Assembly (NCBI GenBank): GCA_025094145.1
Contig: JALLLS010000073.1
Span: 1 to 64,000 of the forward strand
Origin: Spinellus fusiger
Lineage: Eukaryota > Mucoromycota > Mucoromycetes > Mucorales > Phycomycetaceae
Direction of reading: 5' to 3'
Length of the DNA: 64,000 nucleotides
The notes below the pieces were generated by a model. The model had not been told where the DNA came from. It searched no databases and was given only the letters and a program-made list of their open reading frames with translations. Positions 26,122 to 37,705 of the stretch are shown one piece after another. The position numbers were made by a program, and so were the translations under genes. Every line of letters begins with the position of its first letter. Position 1 is the stretch's first letter.

Positions 26122-26853
26122 GGTGGATTGAGATCCATGTAGTTCATTAGACATTGTTATTTTAGATTAGATATACATTGAAGAGATAAAGAAGTATATA
26201 AATAAATACCAAAATCATAGATTGTAGGATGGATAGTGGCACTTGCCTATTATTACAATACTTTTTATTCTTTTGCTATCAAGTGAATATCATCTTTCTC
26301 AACAAAGAAGGACAGGTCGGAGGATGAAAAGGAAAGAGCCTTTCATACACCATTCTATTTACAGTGTCAGACACATGGATTCAGAGTGGATGATGCCAAC
26401 TCCTCTTGAATCCATCATGTGATGAACGGCCTATTTCTTCTTATATGATGAACATCCTGTACCTATGAAGAATGATGCCTGATCTGATTTGACAGGACCC
26501 GACCTGTTTTTTCTTTCTTTTTTTCTTTGATGATTATAGCATTTCATTAGTAGACCATGGTGCCAGTGTGAGCTACACCACAGCCTACACTACAATCTAA
26601 ATACGACTTGATGTATGTTAGTGACTATTGTTGACTCCTCCTACACTCACTGCCAAAGAAACAAACAAGTCCAGTGTATGGGTGTGTATGTGTTATAGAA
26701 TGAAAAGAAGCTATTCATTCATTCATTTATTTATTTATTCATAAACATCCCACTCTGTTCTACTATGTGCAAGACAAAAGAAAACAAAGACATGAAATAT
26801 TTACAAAAGAATAAACATAGCAAAAAAGAAAAGAAAAAAAAAAAGAACACATC
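26122..26853. other. Intergenic 3' flank of alpha-tubulin
   Basis: No gene seen. A TTCATTCATTTATTTATT simple-repeat tract lies near 26716-26742, and this side holds the tubulin polyadenylation region. Confidence 0.55.
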
Positions 26854-28295
26854 TTAGTACTCCTCAGTCTCTTCAATTTCAGAATCACCCAAAGAGTCAG
26901 AGCCAACTTCTTCGTAATCCTTCTCAAGAGCAGCCAAGTCTTCACGGGCCTCGGAGAATTCACCTTCCTCCATACCTTCACCCACATACCAGTGGACAAA
27001 GGCACGCTTGGCATACATAAGATCGAACTTGTGGTCAAGACGAGCCCAGGCCTCAGCAATGGCGGTGGTGTTGGACAACATGCACAGGGCACGCTGGACA
27101 GTGGCAAGATCACCTCCAGGAACAGCAGCAGGAGGACGGTTGTTGATACCGACCTTGAAACCAGTGGGACACCAGTCAACGAACTGGATGGTGCGCTTGG
27201 TCTTGATGGTGGTGATGGCGGCGTTGGTGTCCTTGGGGACAACATCACCACGGTACAACAGACAGCAGGCCATGTACTTGCCGTGGCGGGGGTCACACTT
27301 CACCATCTGGTTGTTGGGCTCGAAGCAGGCGCTGGTGATCTCCTGGACAGAGAGCTGTTCGTGGTAGGCCTTGGCAGCAGAGATGATGGGAGCGTAGGTC
27401 ACGAGAGGGAAGTGGATACGGGGGTAGGGCACCAAGTTGGTCTGGAACTCGTTCAAGTCGACGTTGAGAGAGCCATCGAAACGGAGAGAGGCAGTGATGG
27501 AAGAGACGACCTGAGCAATCAGACGGTTGAGGTTGAGGTAAGAGGGACGCTCAATGTCGAGATTGCGGCGGCAGATGTCGTAGATGGCCTCATTGTCCAC
27601 CATGAAGGACACATCAGAGTGCTCAAGCGTGGTGTGGGTGGTCAAGATGGAGTTGTAGGGTTCAACAACAGCAGTAGAGACCTGGGGAGCAGGGTACACA
27701 GAGAACTCAAGCTTGGACTTCTTGCCGTAGTCAACAGACAAGCGTTCCAAGAGGAGAGCACCGAAACCAGAACCAGTGCCGCCACCAAAGGAGTGGAAGA
27801 CAAGGAAGCCTTGAAGACCAGTGCAGTTGTCGGCCAACTTGCGGATGCGGTCGAGAACAGAGTCTACGAGCTCCTTACCCACAGTGTAGTGACCACGGGC
27901 GTAGTTGTTGGCGGCATCTTCCTTACCAGTGATCAATTGTTCTAAAACAAACACAGCTTGTGTGAGCGGGCGATATTCTTTTTCTTTTTCTTTTTTTGTT
28001 TTTGTTGGTAGACTACTACACAACAGGACTTACCAGGGTGGAACAACTGGCGGTAGGCACCAGTGCGGACTTCATCAACAACAGTAGGCTCCAAATCGAC
28101 CATCACAGTACGGGGAACGTGCTTACCACCGCTGGTCTCACTGAAGAAGGTGTCAAAGGAGTTGTCACCAGTGTCGAGTTCTTTGGGGATGGTACCATCG
28201 GGTTGGATGCCGTGCTCAAGGCAGTACAATTCCCAACAGGCGTTACCAATCTGGACACCGGCCTGGCCCACGTGGATGGAAATGATTTCTCTCAT
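26854..28295 (-). CDS. Alpha-tubulin
   Basis: This is the alpha subunit of the microtubule heterodimer. Two exons (28034-28295 and 26854-27941) joined across a 92-bp intron give 449 residues, the usual length. Landmarks are the N-terminal [20 protein letters not shown], the tubulin signature [10 protein letters not shown], the GTPase-activating Glu region [15 protein letters not shown], the [20 protein letters not shown] block, and an acidic tail ending in EEY, as needed for tyrosination-type ends. The loop that carries Lys40 in animals reads [11 protein letters not shown] and is two residues shorter, with no clear Lys40. Codon use is much more GC-rich than in neighbours, as expected for a highly expressed gene. 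Long antisense frames here are shadows of that bias. Whether the fungus has further alpha-tubulin copies cannot be seen. Confidence 0.97.
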
Positions 28296-28464
28296 AGTGT
28301 AGAAGTATCAGAAAAGAAAAGAGAAGAGATAGAGGGGGTGAGTAGTCGAAAGTTCAAAGTTAGGGAAGAACACCGACTAAAGGGAGAAGATAAAAAAAGG
28401 GGGGATGGAAGAAGGAAGAAGCTTGTTAAAGAAAAAAGAAAAGAAAAGAAAAAAAAAAGGGCGG

Positions 28465-28472
28465 CTTTTATA
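28465..28472 (-). promoter_or_regulatory. TATA box of alpha-tubulin
   Basis: On the minus strand the sequence reads TATAAAAG, about 170 bp before the start codon, followed by a pyrimidine-rich tract (the complement of the AAAAGAAA run at 28430-28458). This is a typical strong fungal promoter layout. The role is inferred. Confidence 0.6.
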
Positions 28473-28518
28473 GGCTCCTCATTTTATACTTATTTGTGGT
28501 GTTCTTTTAATAGTAACA

Positions 28519-28675
28519 AGAAATAATAATAAATAATAAAATAATAATAAAATAATAAAATAATAAAATAATAAAATAATAAAATAATAAAATAATAAAA
28601 TAATAAACAATAAAATAATAAATAATAAAATAATAAATAATAAATAATAAAATAATAAATAATAAATAATAAAAA
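28519..28675 (+). repeat. AATAATAAA simple repeat
   Basis: About 155 bp of near-perfect AATAA/AATAATAAA units lie between the alpha-tubulin promoter and the 3' end of the homeodomain gene. Six-frame translation gives only low-complexity poly-Ile/Tyr/Leu. Confidence 0.95.
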
Positions 28676-28820
28676 AGGACAACACCGAAATGGTCCTTGG
28701 CTGTATCTTGTCTCTATTTTACACAGACGCACCAATCAAAAGACACTTTTCTCTATAAATGGCATTCCCCTCGTGTCCATCTCCTGAATTCCTTCTCCCT
28801 TTACCCATTCTCCTTGTGGT

Positions 28821-31190
28821 TCAATAGCCTGAAACAGCAATAAGGTTTGCTTCTCTTTCTCTTGCAATGGATCCACCCGTGACTGGGTTTTCCCCTTCTG
28901 CCTCGTGGATGGATGTCGGTGTGGGTGTGGGTGTAGACAGGGGCGTGGGTGGATGGACTCTTCCATGGTGGAGAGCCAACTTTCCATAAGAGAGAAAGGG
29001 CATTGCCTGCACAATTCGACTCCATTCTGTCTGCAGCTTCATTACAGGGCCCTCCAGGAGATGGAGAGCAACATGAGTTCCTTGTCTGTCTTGAGTGAAG
29101 TCACGGCATTGTGTCCAGCTGCGGTGAACTGGGTCTTCCATATAAAAGGCAATAGGATGAGACTGTGAAAGACGGAACTCAAGTCTTGTCCAGGTGGAAT
29201 GCTCCTCATGCGGTTGGAACTGGACTCCTTGGAGATGTCTTGTCTCTATCTCTATCTTAAAGCGTGTCTGTCTATCCCACACACACCATACCAAGACATG
29301 GTGTTGACTGTCATAGGCACATACAAGGTCTTCTGAGCCCAATCGTAGTCGCCTCCATGTCCCGATCTGCAGGGTTTCTGCGGAGAGCGGATGGACTGAG
29401 TCTGTTGGATTCAAGGTGATTGGTTGGGTTGTTTGAACATCTACACAGCAGAGGAGTTCAATGAAATGATAGTGAGGAAGAGAGACATTGGATGTAGTTG
29501 TTTATTCATGTTATAAAAGTAGTATTCTACCTGGTGTTAACATATTAGAAGGGAGGGAGACCATGTCCTGTGGCCAAGTGAAGTCAGGCACAGGGATCGT
29601 TGGCATGGTATTGTTGATGGGGTTGCAGGCATAGGATACATGTGTGCTTCTTGAAGCAGGCAGTGTATAATTTGATGTAGATGAACAGTCACTGATCTTT
29701 GGACTAGGAGCTGTCTTTGGACTAGGAGCTGCCTTTGGAGTTTTACTACTGTTAGCAGTACTGTCGGAACCTGTTCTGGCATCTATGGCATTGGAAGTGG
29801 TGGTGGTGGTGGTGGTTGCATTGGTAGTGGTTGTACCTGTACCTGCATCTGCACCTGCACCTGTACCTGCACCTGCACCTGTAGTTGTAGTTGTGGTGGT
29901 GGTGGTAGTTACATTTGCATTTGTACTTTTCGCATTTACATTTGGAGTTGCATTCATAGTTGCATGTGGATTGGCATGTGTACCACTACTATGGCTGACA
30001 TTTCTACTTGAAGCATGGGTGGATGGGGTATCCAGGCCATGAGAGAGGGTGTGAGACATATAAGAAGCATTCATGGGTGAATAGCACGTCATTTCTGACT
30101 GTGAATAGCCTTCAGGATTCCACTGAGTGAATGCAGTATGTGAAGAAAGGGAAGAGGCATAGAGACGCATACGACGATCATTGATCTCGGCTATAGCTTC
30201 AGAAGACCCGTGGCGCCCATGATGGGGTCTATGGGATTCTTTGAGATAGTAAGGGTAGGGCCCAGCAGACAATGCACGCATTCGACCTGTTGCATCTAAC
30301 AAATGTCTTTGGTTTCGCAGTGGGTGGGCCATGGGAGACACTGAGCCATTGAGGGCAGTAGGCGGCAACATCATAGAGGAAAGGACAGGTGGGGCCAAAG
30401 GGTTGATGGCTGTCATGGCTGCTGACACTACGGCTGGTGGCGGGGGAGGTGGCGGGGGAGGTGGCATGTGCGCAAAAGAGAAGGAAGAAGAAAAGGTGTT
30501 TGGCATGTTGGGTACAAATGAGGCATTGGCATTGAAAAGTGATCCATTGTCTAGTGAGGAAGTGCGTAGTGCATGCTGTTGCTGCTGTTGCTGTTGCTGC
30601 TGTTGATTGTAATAATAATAGTAATAGTAATAATACATATCAGGACTAGTAACAGAGGGGTTGTTGGAGGGTATCTGCTGGTTATTGTAGGCAATGAGCT
30701 GACATGCTGCTGTGGCGGCTGTGGCAGCATCGTATTGCATGTGTAACATTTCTTCTTGGAGAACAGTGGAGCGTTTGGCCATATTCTTCATTTTAGCTCT
30801 ACGGTTTTGGAACCACACCTGAATTGATCTTTCTGACATGCCCAGTTCTTTGGTCATCTGCGCTCTCAGTCTATTGTTGGGAGATGGGTTGATATTAAAT
30901 GTTTTCTCCAGCAATTCCAGTTGATATGGCGTGGCACGCATGCGTTTGCGTGGAGCAGAGACCGACCCCTCTTCTTTTTCTTGTCGCATTGATGTGGGCT
31001 GTGTCTTGTAAGATAGACAGGGGGAGGAGGAAGGTGCATAACTTGAAAGTGAAGATGGAGATGAAATGGAGGCTGAAAAGAAAGATGCCGCATAATGTTG
31101 GTTCATAGTGGTGGGTGATGGGGCTACTTTGGAATGATCGCTTTCAACTGAATTTGTGGGCAGTAAAGGATGAAGCTCTGAATTGTTCAT
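28821..31190 (-). CDS. Homeodomain transcription factor with low-complexity arms
   Basis: Two exons (29531-31190 and 28821-29440, 90-bp intron) give 760 codons including the stop. The homeodomain starts near residue 78: APRKRMRATPYQLELLEKTF leads to the recognition helix SIQVWFQNRRAKMKN. Tyr, Gln (11 in a row), Pro (10), Thr, and Gly-Ala-Thr runs follow, coded by visible microsatellites. The second exon is not low-complexity: LQIGTWRRLRLGSEDLVCAY and VWDRQTRFKIEIETRHLQGV resemble the conserved C-terminal domain found after homeodomains in many filamentous-fungal regulators. Target genes cannot be predicted. The intron join is supported by phase and by that conserved second-exon domain. Confidence 0.85.
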
Positions 31191-32721
31191 TATGAAAAGA
31201 GTAGTAGTTTTCTTGATTTGTTACTGGTATATATTCCTTCTTTCTTTTTCAACAAGAGAAATAAATGAACAAATGAACAGATGAACAGATGAACGATGGA
31301 ATTATATTGATTTTATTAGCCAGTGAGACACCCTTAAGAATACCAAATACAAAACAGGCTGAGGTAATAGGCTTGTAGTAATAAAAAGGATTGATGAATA
31401 GAAGGGGTACTGTAGCACAGGTAAATGAAGATAGATCAACGGATCCAGTTTATTTGGTCGATATGTCTACCTGTAGCATAACGTTAATTGACAGGTTACC
31501 GTATGCAGGTTAGATGTAGAATTTGCAAGATAATCGTTGTACCCAATGGATCAATACCCGCCGTTCTATTCTTATTAATTTACGATACTGTCACCAGTCC
31601 AAATATTAGGGCTCAAATGCGCCCTATTAACTCTACCGATATAGCTTCTAAAAAGTAAAGAAAAACAAGATCAGGACTCGTGGGATAGTAAGATAATGCC
31701 CACCATTGCTAAGCAACTAAATGTCTCTTTTAATAGGGTGTTGTTTATATATGTATCTATCTTTATATATATATATATATATCTATATTTATATATCTAC
31801 CTTTGGAGTATTTTTCTGTTTCTAGAAGAAAAAGATGTTATTAATACAATAAAAGGGCATGACAGAAAGAGGTATATAAATATGTTAACTATGATAATTC
31901 CTGACATTAAACCCAGCTTTATTCTATAAATTTATCAGTTGAATAATTCATCATGGCCAAAGAAAAATGATCAATTATTAATGCAAAGACATCAATGTGT
32001 CATGAAGAAGACAGCAAACTATTAGGTGATCGCATTGCGGTTTCTTTCTTTTCTTTTTACTCCTTTATTAAAAAGAGTTCTGTGCTCTATGCAAAATGGC
32101 CTGACATTATTCTCACTGTCGGACTCTCGAGTCGAGCGATCTGTGTTAGATCTTCTACCATTCTTACTTGACTCTTCACTTTTATTTTTTCTAATTTTGT
32201 GACATTGCTCATGCAGCCGGAGTACTTTTTCATAGGGTTGGCTATATTTACTGTTTATCAAAAAGTAAATAATGGTGGCCATGCTTGTGAGACACAATGT
32301 GCCCTTATGGTTCATCCTCAAGTGCAATAAATAAATAAATAAATAATAAATACTAAATTATTGGCGAATCTTGATTTAAATAGGATTGACTTGGACATTG
32401 CCTCCCTTTTATTTATTTTTTGGAGAGAAATAGGTTTGAAGGAACACATGTCCAACTAGACCACGTTGTAGTTTTTATTTTATTTCCATGCTTACTATCA
32501 CATTCAACATTTAGACTTGCTAGGAAGTTGCATATGCTAAAACAGCACTATAGATGGACTCATACAAAGATAAAATATGAATATAGAATAGAATAAAAAC
32601 ATAGAGGTTACAATATTACAATAGTGTATTTTAATATTTGTAGATTAAGTAATAAAGATAATACTAGTGCTTCACTAGTGTCTATGATGAAAAATAGGCG
32701 GTTAGTAGAAAGATGTTGATA
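31191..32721. other. Intergenic, 1.5 kb, possible transposon fragments
   Basis: No confident gene. A stretch near 31680-31730 reads PTIAKQLNVSFNRV, like a Tc1-type HTH, and 31830-31925 reads KDVINTIKGHDRKRYINML, so a degraded transposase is possible. A TATATATA run lies near 31767-31787. A 101-residue minus-strand frame (32022-32327) matches nothing I recognise. The homeodomain gene's promoter lies at the left end. Confidence 0.35.
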
Positions 32722-34427
32722 TCAAATGTCCAAATAATCGGGTGGTGGTCTGGAGGGTGCTCTGTCTAGAATAGGCAATGATAAGTCATGTGGCAAATAA
32801 AGAGTATGGGATGCCATCTCCAATTGATTACAAAATTCAAAGTAACAAGGACAATAAAAGACATTTGCTTTTAGAATGGACTCTATGGGTGGCAATACTG
32901 ATACTTCAGATTTCGTCTTATTCCCATTCTTGGGCTTAGAAAACGTGTCGAGGTCAGGTGGACCTACCCCTAGTTCAAAGTAAGACGGTAAACGAGTATA
33001 ATCTTCCTTCAAACGACAATCAAACACGGTAATAAGTGTCTCAAGAACAGTGGTTTCTCTTCTTCGTCCACACATTTCCTTATCCACCTCATTCCGGGAT
33101 TTACGTAACCCTAGCAACATATTCTGCCATACTCCCGTTACCATGGCAGGATGACTGTGTGAGCTTTGAAGGGCATTGACGCTACTTGAGCTATGCGTTC
33201 TATTCATTACTGCAATGGTGTTTCCTTCATCAGCATAGGACATTACAATACTAATCTCCAAGTGATGTCGTAATAGGATCTCCTGGAAGTGGGTTGAGGG
33301 GTGAATGTTTTGTTTACACGTGGGTGTAGCAAATCCAACTCTATGGGAAAATGTGTCTGTCAAATCAATGCCTTGGGCATTAGTTTCAAAGACAGCTCTA
33401 ACGTCTTCTGTGGAATCCAGATTCTGGTAACTAATGCTTTCAGAATGACTAGAAATACGTGTGGCATCAGCAAATATCAGTGGTAATTCTTCCTTATTTG
33501 ATCTCCGGGCTCTCATGGATTTTATGCAGTAGTGGCGGGATTCTGTGACTTTAAGCTCTATTTTCTCCAATCGAACATATTTGTACTGAGGCTGGATAGT
33601 AAAGCGAACGTAAAACACATCACCGGGAGAAAAGGCAGCGGCTTCTACAACTACTTCAACATCTCCTATTGTCATTTGCTTCTCAAATGTCCTTGATAAG
33701 CTCGGAAGAGTGTTATTCACCAAAAGAGAATTAGACATGTAGCACCGTAACACTAGCACTGGTTTGTGTGCTCGCCAACAGTTAAGAAAAGAAATGCCTG
33801 TTCGTATAACCTGAACTTCTACACTATGATAAACACGGCCATAGGCATCGTTGATGGTTTCAACAGTGGACTGTGCATCATATAGGGTTATGAATTAAAC
33901 TTTAATCTATTCCACTCTTTTTTCTACTCTTCTTCTTTTCTATGACTTTGTACCATAACTTACATTGGGCACTAGAAAGACAAAAGAAAATCGATGTGTT
34001 CCTTCTGGCAGTAAAAGTACGTTTCTTGTTTCATTTTTAGATGGTACAATTTGCGATCTTTGTTCAGTAAGAGGGGTTTCTGAACTCAGTCGAGTTCCAC
34101 GCTCACCAATACCTATCAATTGCAACAAAAAGATAAGAAGAAATAGAAAGAAAGAAAATAGAAAACAGAAAACAAAAAGTTTGCCTTGAAAAAAAAAAGT
34201 CACCTTGCCCATTTCTTTTTTCTAATTGACAAACCTTCAGGCCAGTAGGTATTAGAAATAGATTTTAATGTTACAATAATAGAGGTGATTTTTGTAGGCT
34301 TGGTTAATGTTAACACTACATTGCCCGAGAACACTGATGAGGCATCTTCAGTAAAAGGACCTCTCAGTACAATAGGTTTTAGTGGATCAAACGTCACTGC
34401 TTCTTTTGATAGAATCCCGAGATGCAT
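32722..34427 (-). CDS. Alpha-arrestin (ART-type trafficking adaptor) with C-terminal PPxY
   Basis: Fungal alpha-arrestins recruit Rsp5/NEDD4 ubiquitin ligases to membrane transporters to trigger endocytosis. Minus-strand exons give an arrestin-N fold: LSKEAVTFDPLKPIVLRGPF, SGNVVLTLTKPTKITSIIVT, LLLPEGTHRFSFVFLVPN, then DAQSTVETINDAYGRVYHSV. An arrestin-C part follows (MTIGDVEVVVEAAAFSPGDV, QPQYKYVRLEKIELKVTE). The protein ends SRPPPDYLDI; PPDY fits the PPxY WW-binding motif and sits four residues from the stop. The frame runs on upstream of Met 34427 to about 34490 without an ATG (FDFWSTLNKQKTTCSI looks coding), so an upstream first exon is possible. Short introns lie near 33880-33970 and 34110-34230. 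Confidence 0.82.
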
Positions 34428-36059
34428 TATAGAACACGTCGTCTTTTGCTTATTCAATGTTGACCAGAAATCAAATGTACAATAAAGTAAGTACAAGTCT
34501 CTTCAAGGGTGATCTGACCAATGTATAGGTGGATCAAAAGAGAAAAGAGGCAAGGAAGAAGAAAAAGTAATTGTTTCTTTTACTATATTTTTTCTTTCTT
34601 TCTTTCTTTCTTTCAATACACTGATTTTCATTTGTGCTACTTAATCCATGTCACTTAATATCTCATTTTATAAAATTTCAGAAGCGGCCACATATCAATT
34701 CGCCATCCACACTTTATAGTACATAATGTTGCAAATGAGGGAACCTATTGTTCTTTGAGTCACATTAAGAGAAGAGTGTTGCTGGTGTGTTTTTAGAAGA
34801 GCTCTATTGCATTGTTCATCTCGTATTAATCTACCTTGGATAAGTAGTCTGCAAATCCATCGTATCGAGTTTTGAGAAATATACCTTTACCAACTTGACA
34901 CACGCTTGTTTCTTTGATCCAAACACCTTGGTATCTATTTATTAGGGTATATCTCCACTACATGAAGTAATAGTATCTATCTTGCCTATTCAACAGGGAT
35001 TCAATCTAATACATTAAGAAGAATCCATATTAGTGAATAAATAAGGTAGCAATGTTGGCGTTGGGTTGGGTGAGATAGTGTTTGCATTCTACTGCTCTAA
35101 ACAGAGAGAATTGCACAGACAAATAACATGATATAAAACTCGTTTTTCTGGGAATAAAGTATAGAGTTTGAAATACTTTATTTTGTGTATTACTAGCGCC
35201 CGTCATGTCTTGAGCACTGTCTCTACTCTCCAAATGTTTAAGAATATAATGTAATATAATAACATAGAGTAACATGCAAACCACCAGGCAATGCACTATT
35301 ATAGAAATCAACAAAACTAAAAGAGGATAAATATTGCTTATAAGAAGAAAAAATATATATGTAAATCTAAATGACGGTTTTTAATAGTGTCATTTCTTTA
35401 TCAATTGAAAGTTTAGTGGTAATGATATTAAAATGAAATTCAATGAGAAATATGCTCAGACTTAAAAAAAAAGGTTTACATCATATTTAGTAATTACTGT
35501 GTCATTTACTCTATTTTTGATGGCAAATCTTAAGTCCAAATCACACAATAGGATGAAAAAAGGTCCCCTTCATTTATTTGTTGTTTCCTAATGAACACAG
35601 ACAAGTAAGGAGATTTTGTGCATTCAAGTAAAACATGTATAAAAACCTGTTTTCTTTGGAATGTTTCTTATCGATTTATGTGTACAACAAAAGAAGGGGA
35701 AAAAAGTAATAGAATAGAAGATAGAAGATAGAAAAAAGAAAAAGTAGATGATACAGAGAAAGAATGTATTCATAAGAATCAAGACATTCACTCTTATAAT
35801 AAGCCAATGTAAATAATACGAGAATAAATCATCTAGTTTTTATCTATGTCTTTTTTATTAATATTGGCTAGAGAAGTTCATGTGTAGACCTCTAATTCCT
35901 AGTAATGAATAGCCTCATTTGAAGTTCATAATGTATGTATTTCAAATAGCAGAAAATTATAGTTGGTTCTATAAAAGAACTATTATTATAGAAGTAGAGC
36001 AATGCATTCAGTCACTCCTTTTTAATCTCTCTTACGATTAGACCATTGTTACAAAACAT
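34428..36059. other. Intergenic, 1.6 kb
   Basis: AT-rich sequence with a TTTC tract (about 34590-34612). A 94-residue minus-strand frame with one hydrophobic segment (35030-35314) matches no family I know. The left end carries the arrestin promoter. No RNA gene was recognised. Confidence 0.5.
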
Positions 36060-37031
36060 TACGTTTACACTCTTTCCGGAAATTATTGGTGCAAGATTCA
36101 AAATGAATTTAGTGCACAGCGTAAAATAAATTTGGTGCACTTTTATACTGAATTATCTATTAAACAACCATTCAACATTAAATATGGATTCATTTATTTA
36201 AGAAGATGGAGGTGGGAATCTTTACAACAAAGAAGAGGGGTTCAGTTGCTGTTCTGGATATGGAAGTGGACAATGAGCAATATCCGCTGCACAACGTCAC
36301 AAACTTTAGACACTATATGGAACTGAAGCCTCCAGAAAAGCATGTCAAGGACAATAAACTTGACAACTTAGAAGATAGCATCATCAAAAATGAATAGGTT
36401 ACAAAAGCAATCTATCCTTCATATAAAAAAGAAGATAAGGATCGGTTTTTTTATTGGGTGTATGAGAAACAACTTAGTGTTCGTGCTGCTTACAAAAGGG
36501 TCAACATACTTCCTAGCACTAGTCAAAACTGGTTTAAAAAAAAAGAAAAAAAAAAGGAACAGAGAGTTTAACTAAGGATGAAGACTTACCTCACAGGAAA
36601 AATGGTAGCAGTTCCAATAGTAATTCGGCTGGAAGATCACCAAACTTTGCAAAGAACACAGGGATTTTGTGGTTGACATGGTAGATGAAAGGCCAGATAT
36701 TGCCCTGGAGGAAATGATGGAGCGGTTAAATGCCTGGTTTATGAGTCTTGAAATCAAGAAATCTACTTTGCATGACTTCCTTACTAAGATATGTCATTTC
36801 ACACTCAAGAGAGCTCATTTCCATTCAGTAGAGCGAAACAGCCCCGAAAAGATTGAAGAAGGGTACACCTGGGTTACTTGTTGGCAGGAAACCGACATGG
36901 ATTTCTTGAGCAACTACGTTCTCATTAACGATTGTTTAGAAAGAATATGTTTATAATAAATTCATTTTACGTTGTGCACCAAATTCATTTTTATTTTTGC
37001 ACCAATAATTTCCGGAAAGAGTGTAAACGTA
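36060..37031 (+). mobile_element. Non-autonomous IS630/Tc1-mariner element with long inverted repeats
   Basis: The left end CGTTTACACTCTTTCCGGAA (36062 on) and its exact complement (ending 37029) form inverted repeats. These extend with small differences to about 85 bp and include TTATTGGTGCA and a TTGGTGCAC block. A TA lies at each edge (36060-61, 37030-31). Inside are pieces of a fungal transposase: PPEKHVKDNKL, and the frame 36669-36956 with IKKSTLHDFLTKICHFTLKR, then ERNSPEKIEEGYTWV and TDMDFLSNYV. The last piece matches the segment just before the first catalytic Asp block in Mucoromycota IS630-like transposases. The sequence then stops, so the whole catalytic core is missing. Confidence 0.8.
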
Positions 37032-37705
37032 ATGAATATCTCATGTGTATTGCTTGGTATAGAACAAGTCAAATAGGCATATTTTAAGATTATAAAAAGT
37101 ACTTTTAAAGCATTTACTCATTCTTTATTATAATAAATATAAAATAAAACCTCAATCTAAATCTCAATCAATCTAAAATACTAAGGGATAAATAATGCCC
37201 TGGATTTTATATTTGCTTTCATCTTCAAATATTGAAAAACGCTGTTTGTTTTCTTTCTTTCTTTAAGAAGAGTTATTATTAATTTACTCAAAAAGACACA
37301 CTATAACAGTAATATATAGATAACGAATGATGTAATTACAAGTCAATCAAAAGAGTGGGTAAGATAATACATATTTAAAGAGTGTACTTCTGTACAATGA
37401 CATATTTTCGATGGTTATAAGATGATGTTGGAAGACACTACCAGAAAACAAGACTCACAAAGGGATTTTCCCCCATCTACCAACAGCAACAGCAGCTCAT
37501 CTTTATGCACTTTAATGACCATCAATGGTAAAATAGTCTATGCATAAGGTTCATGACAAAGTTGTACAAATCATAAAAAGGCAATATTGATTTTCACTCC
37601 TTTTTCCACATCAAATGCACTAAAAAACTGAAGCAAATAGATAATATTGCGTCTTGTCTTTTCCATTACTCCAGTCAAATACAATTGTCATTGGTATCAA
37701 TTGCA
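37032..37705. other. 5' region of the mannosyltransferase gene
   Basis: AT-rich intergenic DNA with no recognised gene or repeat; it must hold the promoter of the downstream gene. Confidence 0.45.

Noticed and set aside
26992..27945. 317-residue open frame on the plus strand
   Set aside because: It is exactly antisense to the alpha-tubulin exon; GC-rich codon bias of that gene opens the opposite frame.
27996..28526. 176-residue plus-strand frame
   Set aside because: Antisense to tubulin exon 1 and its promoter; ends in Lys-rich low complexity.
28479..28735. Overlapping poly-Ile/Leu/Tyr frames
   Set aside because: Translation of an AATAATAAA simple repeat.
29785..30042. Plus-strand poly-Val/Ala/Pro frame
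   Set aside because: Shadow of the Thr/Ala/Gly microsatellite in the homeodomain gene.
30331..30606. Plus-strand frame with poly-Gly and poly-Cys
   Set aside because: Shadow of the poly-Pro and poly-Gln codons of the homeodomain gene.
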